Positions 1 through 7,363 are shown, counted from the stretch's first letter. The stretch: DNA of 9,444 nt from Gemmatimonadota bacterium (GCA_029859185.1 JAOUDR010000074.1:1-9444), one strand, 5' to 3'. Notes: generated from the letters alone by a model not told the origin. Program-made: numbers and translations.

Positions 1-65
1 CCTGAGTCGGTGCGTCACCTCGGGGATCCTGGCGGTCTCACGGCCATCGGAGCATGGCGGAACGA

Positions 66-96
66 GCCGCAGCGGGACACGCTGGGTCCCTGCGGC
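66..96 (-). terminator. GC-rich hairpin just downstream of the MFS gene
   Basis: GCCGCA and GGGAC (66-71, 74-78) pair with GTCCC and TGCGGC (86-90, 91-96). This gives 11 base pairs with a 2-base bulge and a 7-base loop. On the minus strand it lies 7 bases past the MFS stop codon, where a transcription terminator would be expected. Only a weak T-rich stretch follows, so it is not a textbook intrinsic terminator. It could instead protect the 3' end of the mRNA. Confidence 0.4.
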
Positions 97-103
97 GAAC
101 GAC

Positions 104-1300
104 CTACCGCGCCACTTCCGGGGCCGCGCGTTCCCGCGGAGCGTCGGCAACCGACCGAGCAAGCGGGAGTGTGGCGAGCACGAGCAGCGCGGAGAGCCAG
201 AACGGGACGCCGACGCCGAACCGGTCCATCAGGAATCCCGCGCCGATCGGGAACGCCACCCGGGAGACCCCACCAAAGGTGTGCTGCACGCCCATGTAGA
301 GACCCCGCTCGCTGCTCCGCACGGCTTGCGAGAGCATGCCGGTGACACAGGGAAAGAGCAGCCCCGTGCCAATCGGCATGAGCGTGAAGCCGACCATCAC
401 CATCGGGAGGCTGTGCGCGAGGCCGGTAATGGCAAGCCCTCCGGCGAGGGCCACGGCCCCGAACCGCGCTACCGGCATCTCCCCCAGCGCATCGGCCATC
501 CGGCCAAGGACGATCGTCCGCACCACCACCCCCAAGGCCCCCAGATACATGATGAAGTAGCCGATCGTGTGCTCGGTGATGCCCAGACGGTCGCTCAGCA
601 GGAGCGGCGATGTCTGAATGGTGCCGTAAAACGCGCCAATGGCGATTGTGTAGATCCAGATCAGTCGAGGCGCGGGTGCGCCGGCATTGGCGATGACGTG
701 GCGGATGGCGGCCCTGCCAGTCATCGGCACGTGCGCACCCGACGGGCGCGCGGCCGTCTCACGGCTTTCGCGCAGGTACCGCAGCGCGAACACGCCGACC
801 AATGCCGCCAGCGCCGCCGCGCCCAGCCCGACGCCTCGGGGCCCGCCGAGGGTGTCGAGGGCCGATCCCAACGCGGGGCCCGCCACGGCCCCAAGACTCG
901 TCACCGCCGTCAACCACCCGAGGCTCTTGGTGCGCTCGGCGGGCGTGGACGCATCGGCGACGTACGCCTGCACGACGCCAATGGTGCCGCCACCCATGCC
1001 CTGCACGAGCCGGGCGACGAGGAGCAGCGGGACGGAGTTCGCGAAGGCGAACAGCACGTAGGCCGCGGCGGTGATGGCGAGGCCTGCGAGGATCGCGGGA
1101 CGGCGGCCGTAGCGATCGGAGACGCGTCCCCAGGCCGGCGCGCACGCCAACTGGGCGATGCTGAAGGCGGAAATGAGCAGCCCCACCACGAGCGCCGACG
1201 CCCCATACTCGGTGGCGTAGTACGGCAGGAGGGGCACGATCATCGCCAGCCCCACCATGTCGACGAACGCGGTCACAAACAGCACGAGGAGACGCGCCAA
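104..1300 (-). CDS. MFS transporter, drug-efflux (DHA1/TetA-like) type
   Basis: A 398-residue inner-membrane transporter of the major facilitator superfamily, with hydrophobic stretches consistent with 12 membrane helices. Seen directly: the loop 2-3 motif A (GRVSDRYGRR, residues 58-67), motif B in helix 4 with R97 in RLVQGMG, and the antiporter motif C in helix 5 (GAVAGPALG, centred on G141-P142). Motif C is typical of proton-coupled exporters, so efflux is more likely than uptake. The N-terminal helix (VDMVGLAMIVPLLP) resembles TetA-type pumps. The substrate cannot be told from sequence. The start is TTG at 1300, chosen because GGAG (1306-1309, minus strand) lies 5 bases upstream and no upstream in-frame start is evident. 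It is divergent from the DUF2892-galM operon. A sugar-exporter role is possible but unsupported. Confidence 0.9.
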   Translation of the reverse strand: MARLLVLFVTAFVDMVGLAMIVPLLPYYATEYGASALVVGLLISAFSIAQLACAPAWGRVSDRYGRRPAILAGLAITAAAYVLFAFANSVPLLLVARLVQGMGGGTIGVVQAYVADASTPAERTKSLGWLTAVTSLGAVAGPALGSALDTLGGPRGVGLGAAALAALVGVFALRYLRESRETAARPSGAHVPMTGRAAIRHVIANAGAPAPRLIWIYTIAIGAFYGTIQTSPLLLSDRLGITEHTIGYFIMYLGALGVVVRTIVLGRMADALGEMPVARFGAVALAGGLAITGLAHSLPMVMVGFTLMPIGTGLLFPCVTGMLSQAVRSSERGLYMGVQHTFGGVSRVAFPIGAGFLMDRFGVGVPFWLSALLVLATLPLARSVADAPRERAAPEVAR

Positions 1301-1364
1301 GGAGACTCCGGTGGATGAGCGGTGATCGGTGCTGGACCAAACAGTCTGCGTTCCTCATGCAGGA

Positions 1365-1398
1365 GGCGCAAGGCGCCCGACACGGCTCGCCTTGCGCC
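1365..1398. other. Perfect 11-bp inverted repeat (hairpin or operator)
   Basis: GGCGCAAGGCG (1365-1375) and CGCCTTGCGCC (1388-1398) are exact reverse complements, separated by 12 bases. This could be a two-fold operator for a dimeric regulator of the divergent promoters, or a leader hairpin. A run of six T residues (1416-1421) follows 17 bases after the stem, too far for a classical terminator. Confidence 0.55.
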
Positions 1399-1409
1399 GC
1401 GGCCGCGCA

Positions 1410-1428
1410 CCGACCTTTTTTCGGTCGG
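1410..1428. other. Second short hairpin with T-rich loop
   Basis: CCGACC (1410-1415) pairs with GGTCGG (1423-1428) around the loop TTTTTTC. It lies 11 bases after the first inverted repeat and about 40 bases before the ribosome-binding site of the DUF2892 gene. A loop made of T residues (U in RNA) is unusual and could be an accessible binding site for an RNA-binding protein. The function is unknown. Confidence 0.4.
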
Positions 1429-1476
1429 CGGGCGGAGCGACCGGCGTTGGCTCCCCGCCGTCACCGTGGAGGGATC

Positions 1477-1686
1477 ATGACCAGGAACATGGGCACCGCC
1501 GACCGCATCATTCGCACGATCATCGCACTCGTGGTGGGATGGCTCTACTTCACCAACCGCATCCAGGGTACGCTGGGACTCGTCCTGATGGTGGTCGCCG
1601 CAGTCTTCCTGCTCACGAGCTTCGTGTCGTTCTGCCCCGCTTATCTGCCGTTCAAGATCTCGACGAAGGGCAAAGACTCCGCGTAG
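1477..1686 (+). CDS. DUF2892 (YgaP-type) small membrane protein
   Basis: A 69-residue protein with two membrane segments (about residues 13-26 and 30-48) and the family pattern MGTxDRIIR near the N-terminus, then GTLGLVL and FLLTSFVSFCPAY. This matches the DUF2892 membrane domain, which in E. coli YgaP is fused to a rhodanese domain. Here it stands alone, with no rhodanese partner in view. The conserved Cys of FCPAY is present. The biochemical role of stand-alone members is not established. The start at ATG 1477 is set by GGAGGG at 1468-1473. It is first in an operon with galM, whose start follows the stop by 11 bases. The pairing with a sugar epimerase has no obvious functional logic. Confidence 0.85.
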   Translation: MTRNMGTADRIIRTIIALVVGWLYFTNRIQGTLGLVLMVVAAVFLLTSFVSFCPAYLPFKISTKGKDSA

Positions 1687-1697
1687 CGGAGACGCGC

Positions 1698-2858
1698 GTG
1701 AAAACAATCCGTTGGGGCGCCATTGCAGCCGCGCTCGTGCTGCTCGGCCACGTCGGTTGTACGCGTGAGGAGGCCACGATGACGCGGTCGGTCACCAGCG
1801 CGCCGTTTGGCCGCCTGCCGTCCGGGGCGCCGGTGGAGGCGTACACCCTCACCAACCCCCAGGGCATCGAGGTCCGCGCCATCACCTACGGCGGGATCAT
1901 CGTTTCGCTCCGTACGCCGGATCGTGATGGGCGGTTCGGCGACATCGTGCTGGGCTACGACAGCCTGGCAGGATACCTCGCGGCGTCGCCCTACTTTGGG
2001 GCAATCATCGGCCGGTATGGGAACCGCATCGCCCGGGGACGCTTCACGCTGGACGGCGAAACCCATGTGCTTGCCACGAACAATGCCCCCAACCACCTGC
2101 ACGGTGGCCTCCGGGGGTTTGACAAGGTGGTCTGGGCTGCCGAGCCCTTCACGACCGACTCGGCCGTCGGCGTCGTCTTCCGCTACACCAGCCCGGATGG
2201 CGAGGAGGGGTATCCGGGTACGCTCCACGTCGGGGTGACCTACACGCTGACGAACGATGGCCGCCTGGTCGTCGATTACCTCGCGACGACCGACCGCGCG
2301 ACCCCGGTGAATCTCACCCAGCACAGCTACTTCAACCTGGCGGGCGAGGGGACCATCCTCGGTCACGAGCTGGCGATCGCGGCGAGTCACTATACGCCCG
2401 TGGACTCGACCCTGATCCCGACGGGCGTCATCGCACCCGTAGACGGCACACCGTTCGATTTCCGGACGGCAACACCCATCGCCGCACGCATCGACGCCGA
2501 CGATCCGCAACTGCGGAACGGCCTCGGCTACGACCACAACTTCGTGCTCGATCGGGACGGGCCAGGCCTCGTACAGGCGGCGCGCGTGGTCGAGCCGACC
2601 AGTGGACGCACCCTCGACCTCTGGACCACCGAGCCGGGTCTGCAGTTCTACGCCGGGAACTTCCTCGACGGGACGATCACGGGGAAGGCCGGTCAGGTGT
2701 ACGGGTATCGTACCGGGTTCTGCCTCGAACCGCAGCACTATCCGGACTCACCCAATCAGGCCGCGTTCCCGTCCACCATCCTCCGGCCCGGTGAGGAGTA
2801 CCGTTCGCGCACCGTGCTCGCATTCGGAGTGGTGGAGGAAGCGGGCAACGGGAGGTGA
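1698..2858 (+). CDS. galM: Aldose 1-epimerase (mutarotase), probably exported
   Basis: It interconverts alpha and beta anomers of aldoses such as galactose. The protein has 386 residues from GTG 1698, and the body spans a normal galactose mutarotase length. Seen: NHLHGG (H135), LTQHSYFN (H209), GYDHNF (D279) and LEPQHYPDS (E344). These correspond to the two catalytic histidines, the sugar-binding Asp and the catalytic base Glu of the family. The first 21 residues have Lys and Arg, then a hydrophobic core (AIAAALVLLG), then HVGC, which resembles a lipoprotein signal although His at -3 of the lipobox is unusual. GGAG at 1688-1691 supports the GTG start. A competing ATG at 1779 has AGGAGG at 1768-1773 and would give a 359-residue cytoplasmic form. 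It is probably co-transcribed with the DUF2892 gene and converges on the GH2 gene. Confidence 0.9.
   Translation: MKTIRWGAIAAALVLLGHVGCTREEATMTRSVTSAPFGRLPSGAPVEAYTLTNPQGIEVRAITYGGIIVSLRTPDRDGRFGDIVLGYDSLAGYLAASPYFGAIIGRYGNRIARGRFTLDGETHVLATNNAPNHLHGGLRGFDKVVWAAEPFTTDSAVGVVFRYTSPDGEEGYPGTLHVGVTYTLTNDGRLVVDYLATTDRATPVNLTQHSYFNLAGEGTILGHELAIAASHYTPVDSTLIPTGVIAPVDGTPFDFRTATPIAARIDADDPQLRNGLGYDHNFVLDRDGPGLVQAARVVEPTSGRTLDLWTTEPGLQFYAGNFLDGTITGKAGQVYGYRTGFCLEPQHYPDSPNQAAFPSTILRPGEEYRSRTVLAFGVVEEAGNGR
1768..1781 (+). promoter_or_regulatory. Strong internal ribosome-binding site plus ATG in galM
   Basis: AGGAGG (1768-1773), then 5 bases, then ATG (1779-1781), in frame with galM and 81 bases after the GTG start. 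It is a better initiation site than the upstream GTG. It falls just after the lipobox-like Cys, so initiation here would remove the whole export signal. Confidence 0.5.
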
Positions 2859-2894
2859 TGAAGCGCGACGGGGAACCCATCGCCTTTCATCACC
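2854..2894. terminator. Shared hairpin over both stop codons of convergent galM and GH2 genes
   Basis: The arms 2854-2872 and 2876-2894 pair at 16 of 19 positions around a 3-base loop (GAA). The outer 9 pairs, GGTGATGAA with TTCATCACC, are perfect. Both stop codons, TGA at 2856-2858 (plus) and TGA at 2892-2890 (minus), lie inside the stem, so each transcript ends in the same hairpin. Neither side has a T-tract. It is probably a bidirectional terminator or 3'-end stabiliser. Confidence 0.6.
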
Positions 2895-5088
2895 GTCCCT
2901 CGATCACCTCGACCAACCCGACATCCACGTACTGCGCGCCGCGCGTGTTCCGGACGTGCACCGCCAGAGTGTTGGCGCCAGCTCGCAGCAGACGTCGTGC
3001 CGCGTCGTCGAGTGGCAGCAGCGTGTAGGTCTGATCGTATCCGGTGAGGCTCGCCACGAGCGTGCCGTTGAGATAGACCTCTGCGTCCTCATCGTGCCGG
3101 ATGATCAGGTGAGGCGCGACCACCGCGCGATTGGGGAGCGCAAAACCACGCCGCAACCAAAGATCGGGTGACGTCCAGGGCGTGCGCACCCGCGTGCCCG
3201 TGTCCGGCGTCCGACCGAATCCTCCCAAGCCCTCCTGCCAGCCATCGTCGTCGAACGCAGACTGCATCCAGTCCGCAGCCGGGCGATCGGTCGTGTAGCG
3301 CCAGAGCTGGCCTTCACCGCGGGACGTCGCCACCACGCTGTGTACCGTCGGGGGGCTGCCATACAGCCGCCGATGCAGTGCCGGCGCATCCGGCGGGAGC
3401 TTCACCATCGCGCGGTCATAGGTCATGATGCCGTTCACCTCGATCTCGACGTCGGTGGTCTGCGTGTAGATGGCGGCCGCCAGCCCCTCGCCGATGAGCA
3501 GGCGTAACTGCCGCAGCAGCGCGCGGTACGCATGGCCCAGGGCAACGGTGTCAGGGAAGCTGCGGTAGCCCCAGTTGTCCCGGTCGAGCCAGGTATGGCC
3601 CTCGAGTGGGAGCCCAAGTCCACCAAACTCCCCGAGTACGCGCGCCCGGCGCTCGTCGTCGGGAGGGATCGTCGGTCCGGGATAGGCGTGGAGGTCCGCG
3701 ACGCTTCCCGTTCCGCGGTCCGTCCACCCGCTGGCGCTGTTGACGAGCCTGGTGGGGTCGTATGCCTGCAGCCACGTGGTGTACCGCTCCGTATCGTGCT
3801 GCCCCCAGCCCTCGTTGAACGGGACCCACATGAGGATCGAAGGGTGATGCCGGAGCGCGTCCACCACACGCTGCAGCTCGCGCGCGAAGTGCTCCCGTGA
3901 TGCCGACGTCCGGTTGTTCGCGCTCGGCATGTCCTGCCACACCAGCAGCCCGAGGCGATCGGCGTGATAGTACCAGCGGGCCGGTTCCACCTTGACGTGC
4001 TTCCGTGCCAGGTTGAATCCGAGACGTCGGGTGGTCTCGATGTCGAAGCGCAACGCGTCGTCGGTCGGTGCGGTGTAGAGGCCGTCCGGCCACCACCCCT
4101 GATCGAGCAGCCCGTACTGGAACAACGGCTGCCCATTCAGGAAGAGCCGGCGCACGCCGAGGCTGTCGCGGGCGACCGCGACCGTGCGCATCCCGAAATA
4201 GCTGGAGACCGAGTCGCCGCTGGCAAGGTGAACGCGCAGGTCATACAGGAACGGGTCGTCCGGCGACCACGGGCGCGGGCGTCCAATGGAGAAGGTCAGG
4301 GGAACGTCAATCGCTCCCTCCACCTCGCCGACCGGTTGCCCGCCGGCGTAGGCGATGGCCCGCACGCGCGCATCGGCCCCGGCGCGAGCCGCCCGAACGC
4401 GAAGCACGACGCGTGACGAGTCGAGGTCGGTCGTGACGTCGAGGGCTGTGATATGCGCCTCCGGGACTGGCTCGAGCCATACGGTCTGCCAGATACCGGT
4501 AACCGAGGTGTACCAGATGCCTCGCGGAGCCCGGACCTGCTTGCCACGCGGCTGCTCCCCCGCATCGGTGGGATCCCACACCACCACCACCAGCTCCTGC
4601 TCACCACTCGGCTCGAGGGCGTCAGTGATGTCGAACGTGAATGGATCGTAACCGCCCTCGTGATCCCCGAGGCGATGGCCGTTGACGAAGACCGTCGCAG
4701 CCCAGTCCACCGCACCAAAGTGGAGCAGGAGTCGCCCACCGGCCGGCGCGGTCGTGTGAAACGCGCGCCGGTACCACAACCGCTCGTGCTCGGTCACGCT
4801 CCGCCGCACGCCGCTGAGCTGCGACTCGATCGCGAACGGCACGAGAATGCGTCCGTCCCATCTGTCGGGCAGCGGGGCACCGCTGTCGCGGACGGCATAC
4901 TGCCACCAGCCGTTCAGATTCTGCCAGGTTGGTCGGACGAGCTGCGGTCGCGGGTATTCGGGTACCACCCGAGCCGTGTCCACAGCGGCGGCCCAGCGCG
5001 TGACGAGGGTCGGCGGCGTTTGGGACTCGAGTTGGGCAGCCATGCCCATGAGCGCAACAAGGGTACAACGGACGAAATGGCGGAGCAT
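2890..5088 (-). CDS. Glycoside hydrolase family 2 protein, exported
   Basis: A 732-residue retaining exo-glycosidase of family GH2, which includes beta-galactosidases, beta-glucuronidases and beta-mannosidases. Order: Sec-type signal peptide (residues 1 to about 23), jelly-roll sugar-binding domain (about 45-215, with VFVNGHRLGDHEGGYDPF), immunoglobulin-like domain (about 220-315), TIM barrel (about 320-580) and an additional C-terminal beta-sandwich (about 590-732). The acid/base is predicted as E426 in FNEGWGQ and the nucleophile as E487 in LGEFGGLG. Their spacing of 61 is shorter than in LacZ but fits the GEFGGLG type seen in many exported GH2 proteins. The exact sugar specificity is not readable; beta-galactosidase-like is the best guess. 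ATG 5088 is chosen for the signal peptide and the GGAGG 4 bases upstream (5093-5097). The frame extends open to 5526 without coding character. It diverges from GH127. Confidence 0.9.
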   Translation of the reverse strand: MLRHFVRCTLVALMGMAAQLESQTPPTLVTRWAAAVDTARVVPEYPRPQLVRPTWQNLNGWWQYAVRDSGAPLPDRWDGRILVPFAIESQLSGVRRSVTEHERLWYRRAFHTTAPAGGRLLLHFGAVDWAATVFVNGHRLGDHEGGYDPFTFDITDALEPSGEQELVVVVWDPTDAGEQPRGKQVRAPRGIWYTSVTGIWQTVWLEPVPEAHITALDVTTDLDSSRVVLRVRAARAGADARVRAIAYAGGQPVGEVEGAIDVPLTFSIGRPRPWSPDDPFLYDLRVHLASGDSVSSYFGMRTVAVARDSLGVRRLFLNGQPLFQYGLLDQGWWPDGLYTAPTDDALRFDIETTRRLGFNLARKHVKVEPARWYYHADRLGLLVWQDMPSANNRTSASREHFARELQRVVDALRHHPSILMWVPFNEGWGQHDTERYTTWLQAYDPTRLVNSASGWTDRGTGSVADLHAYPGPTIPPDDERRARVLGEFGGLGLPLEGHTWLDRDNWGYRSFPDTVALGHAYRALLRQLRLLIGEGLAAAIYTQTTDVEIEVNGIMTYDRAMVKLPPDAPALHRRLYGSPPTVHSVVATSRGEGQLWRYTTDRPAADWMQSAFDDDGWQEGLGGFGRTPDTGTRVRTPWTSPDLWLRRGFALPNRAVVAPHLIIRHDEDAEVYLNGTLVASLTGYDQTYTLLPLDDAARRLLRAGANTLAVHVRNTRGAQYVDVGLVEVIEGR

Positions 5089-5281
5089 GGCGCCTCCATC
5101 GCTGAGCAGCGAAGCACGTACGACAGTGGAAACTGCTGCCCGGAGGAGCCCGGCACCATCCCGATGGCGCACCGCCAGGGCTTCGCCGCAACTCCGTGCG
5201 GGGCGCCAGTGCGTGGCGTACCTTTTCCTGCTGCGGGTGTCACCAGCACGCGCGGGAAGACCGCAACGGCAAGGAGTACAC
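5089..5281. promoter_or_regulatory. Divergent promoter region between GH2 and GH127 genes
   Basis: This 193-base gap separates two divergently transcribed glycosidase genes and must contain both promoters, which suggests shared control. No clear -35/-10 boxes are seen. A palindrome, TCGCTG-AG-CAGCGA (5099-5112), lies 11 bases upstream of the GH2 start and next to its ribosome-binding site. It is a candidate operator or a small hairpin in the GH2 leader. The GH127 ribosome-binding site AAGGAG is at 5271-5276. No regulator gene is adjacent. Confidence 0.5.
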
Positions 5282-7312
5282 ATGCAGCCGCTCGACCGCC
5301 GCCGCTTTCTCAAGAGCGTGGCCACCGGAACGTCGGCGTGGGTACTGTCCGGGGTGCCCACCTCCAACGCGAACGGCCAACGGGATCGCGCGGCAAAGCG
5401 CGAAGCCGGCGGTGACCAGGCCGGGCGCGGGCTGGCGGAGCCTGTCCTCCGGCCCCTGGCTCTGGGGGCCATCCGGCCCATGGGCTGGCTCGCGCGGCAG
5501 CTTCGGATCCAGGCCGAAGGCCTCACGGGACACCTCGATGAGTTCTGGCCTGATGTGGGTCGCAGTCAGTGGTTTGGCGGTGACGCGGAAGGCTGGGAGC
5601 GCGCCCCCTACTGGTTGGACGGAGCGATCCCGCTCGCCTGGGGGCTGAACGACGAGCGACTGAAGGCCAAGGTCTCGAGCTACGTAGACGAGATCGTTCG
5701 CGGACAGCGACCGGATGGCGTGTACGGGCCGCTCGCCGCCGCGACGGACACGCGACCGTACGACCTGTGGGCCATCCTGCTCGTCAACAAGATGCTGGTC
5801 CAGCACCACGAGGCGACGGGGGACGAGCGCACGCTACGCGCGGTGGAGGCCAGTCTCCGGTCGCTCGGACCGAGTCTCGCGCGCACGCCGCTCTTTGGAT
5901 GGGGCAAGTACCGCTGGTTCGAGGGGCTGATCCCCGCCTTCTACCTGTACGAACGGACCGGTGAGGCGTGGCTGCTGGAGTTGGCCCGCACGCTGCGCCG
6001 ACAGGGCACCGACTACGCGGCGCTCTATGCCGGCGAGGGCGTCACCACTCCGACCCCACGTCGCGGTCGCTGGACGTGGGACAAACACGTGGTGAATACC
6101 GCCATGGCGCCCAAGGCGGCGGCGTTGTCCTGGCGCCTCGATCGGCGGGACGAAGACCGGAAGTTCCCGGCGCAGATGCTTGCCACGCTCGACCGCTACC
6201 ACGGTCAGGTGACGGGTATGTTCACCGGCGACGAATGCCTGGCGGGGACGAATCCGGTGCAGGGAACCGAGTTGTGTGCTGTTGTCGAGTTCCTCTACTC
6301 GCTCGAGGTGTTGTTGGCGACCTTCGGCGATGCGGCGTGGGGGGATCGGCTGGAACGTGTGGCGTTCAACGCGCTCCCAGCCACGTTCACGCCCGACATG
6401 TGGGCCCATCAGTACGACCAGCAGGTCAATCAGGTGCAGTGCACGATCAATCCAGACCACATGTGGACCACCAATGGTGCCGAGTCCAACCTGTACGGCC
6501 TCGAGCCCAACTACGGCTGTTGCACGTCGAACATGCATCAGGGGTGGCCGAAGTTCGCGGCCCACCTCTGGATGGCGACGCCCGACGACGGGATCGCGGC
6601 CGTCGCGTATGCGCCGAGTGAGGCGCGGTTCACGTCGGCGGGGGTTCCGGTGACCGTCACGCTGGAGACGGACTACCCGTTCCGGGACGAGCTCACGGTC
6701 TCTGTGCAGCCTGAGCGCCCGGCGGCGTTCCCGGTGGTGCTCCGGGTGCCGGCGTGGGCCGTGGGCGCCACGGTACAGGTGGCTGACGCGTCGCCGATCC
6801 CGATGACGCCCGGGACGTTCCATCGACTCGAACGAGAGTGGCGTGGCCAGACCACCGTCAGGCTGCGTTTCCCCATGCGGGCGCGGGTGAGCGTTCGCTA
6901 CAACGAGGCCGTCGCCATCGAACACGGACCGTTGGTCTACAGCCTGCTGCTCGAGGAGCGGTGGCATCGGGTCAATGCCGACAAGCCCCATCGCGAGCTG
7001 CCCCACGCCGACTTCGAGGTGCGACCGGCTTCGCCGTGGGACTACGGGCTGCTGATTGATCCAGGGACGCCGGACGCCGGATTGACCTTCGAGCAGCGGC
7101 CCGTCGGCGATCGTCCGTTTTCACCGGACGGTGCGGGCATGGCGGCGCGCGTGCGGGGACGACGCCTCCCGCAGTGGGAGTTGGCGCACGGCTGGGCGGC
7201 GGAGGTGCCCCCGGGGGTGCAGAGTTCGGACGAGCCGCTCGAGGACCTCACCCTCGTTCCCTATGGCTGCACCAACATTCGGGTGACGGAGTTCCCGCGC
7301 CTGCAGCGGTGA
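5282..7312 (+). CDS. GH127 (DUF1680) glycosidase, probable beta-L-arabinofuranosidase, Tat-exported
   Basis: A 676-residue member of the GH127/DUF1680 group, whose characterised member HypBA1 from Bifidobacterium longum removes beta-L-arabinofuranose from plant glycans using a zinc-bound Cys nucleophile. Seen: LALGAIRPMGWLARQL near residue 60, GDECLAGTNPVQGTELC (E318, E330, C332) and YGCCTSN (C413, C414). These align with HypBA1 E322 (acid/base), E338, C340, C417 (nucleophile) and C418. The spacing of 95 residues from acid/base to nucleophile is the same. The N-terminus has a twin-arginine motif, DRRRFLK (residues 5-11), then a hydrophobic stretch, so it is likely exported folded with its metal. 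ATG 5282 has AAGGAG 5 bases upstream. The first helical barrel domain (to about residue 440) is followed by beta-sandwich domains. Other GH127-like specificities remain possible. Confidence 0.9.
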   Translation: MQPLDRRRFLKSVATGTSAWVLSGVPTSNANGQRDRAAKREAGGDQAGRGLAEPVLRPLALGAIRPMGWLARQLRIQAEGLTGHLDEFWPDVGRSQWFGGDAEGWERAPYWLDGAIPLAWGLNDERLKAKVSSYVDEIVRGQRPDGVYGPLAAATDTRPYDLWAILLVNKMLVQHHEATGDERTLRAVEASLRSLGPSLARTPLFGWGKYRWFEGLIPAFYLYERTGEAWLLELARTLRRQGTDYAALYAGEGVTTPTPRRGRWTWDKHVVNTAMAPKAAALSWRLDRRDEDRKFPAQMLATLDRYHGQVTGMFTGDECLAGTNPVQGTELCAVVEFLYSLEVLLATFGDAAWGDRLERVAFNALPATFTPDMWAHQYDQQVNQVQCTINPDHMWTTNGAESNLYGLEPNYGCCTSNMHQGWPKFAAHLWMATPDDGIAAVAYAPSEARFTSAGVPVTVTLETDYPFRDELTVSVQPERPAAFPVVLRVPAWAVGATVQVADASPIPMTPGTFHRLEREWRGQTTVRLRFPMRARVSVRYNEAVAIEHGPLVYSLLLEERWHRVNADKPHRELPHADFEVRPASPWDYGLLIDPGTPDAGLTFEQRPVGDRPFSPDGAGMAARVRGRRLPQWELAHGWAAEVPPGVQSSDEPLEDLTLVPYGCTNIRVTEFPRLQR

Positions 7313-7326
7313 CGCGGGCACCCGCG
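7313..7326 (+). terminator. Short inverted repeat immediately after the GH127 stop
   Basis: CGCGGG and CCCGCG flank CA directly after the TGA. In RNA the innermost pair would open, leaving about 5 pairs and a 4-base loop. There is no T-tract. A weak terminator candidate in the 64-base gap to the convergent creatininase-like gene. Confidence 0.3.
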
Positions 7327-7363
7327 GCAAAGCACGTATCGTTCCCGCTACCGCAGGCAAACG

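Larger units (their letters stand above)
1301..1476. promoter_or_regulatory. Divergent intergenic region between MFS and DUF2892 genes
   Basis: This 176-base gap must carry the promoters for the MFS gene (leftward) and the DUF2892-galM operon (rightward). I see no convincing -35/-10 pair on either strand. The frame of the DUF2892 gene stays open upstream through the region, but the only good ribosome-binding site is GGAGGG at 1468-1473. The region is dominated by two hairpins, listed separately, lying in what would be the 5' leader of the plus-strand operon. Confidence 0.5.

Noticed and set aside
281..1318. 345-codon open frame on the plus strand opposite the MFS gene
   Set aside because: It is antisense to a clear transporter. 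Its translation is rich in Arg, His, Gly and Gln with no recognisable domain, as expected for the complement of a GC-rich gene.
1399..1406. GCGGCCGC palindrome as a regulatory site
   Set aside because: Such GC-only palindromes arise often by chance in DNA of this composition and nothing else supports it.
1641..2738. 365-codon open frame on the minus strand opposite galM
   Set aside because: It overlaps a well-supported epimerase with catalytic residues and shows no family motif. It is a composition artefact.
4453..5415. 320-codon open frame on the plus strand across the GH2 start and into GH127
   Set aside because: It runs antisense through the GH2 N-terminal domain and crosses the divergent promoter region. 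There is no ribosome-binding site or recognisable domain.
5089..5526. N-terminal extension of the GH2 frame by 146 codons
   Set aside because: The extension is Arg/Pro/Ser-rich, overlaps the divergent GH127 gene, and precedes a normal signal peptide with its own ribosome-binding site at 5088.
5834..7006. 390-codon open frame on the minus strand opposite GH127
   Set aside because: The GH127 motifs in the plus strand are decisive, and the antisense product has no domain-like pattern.
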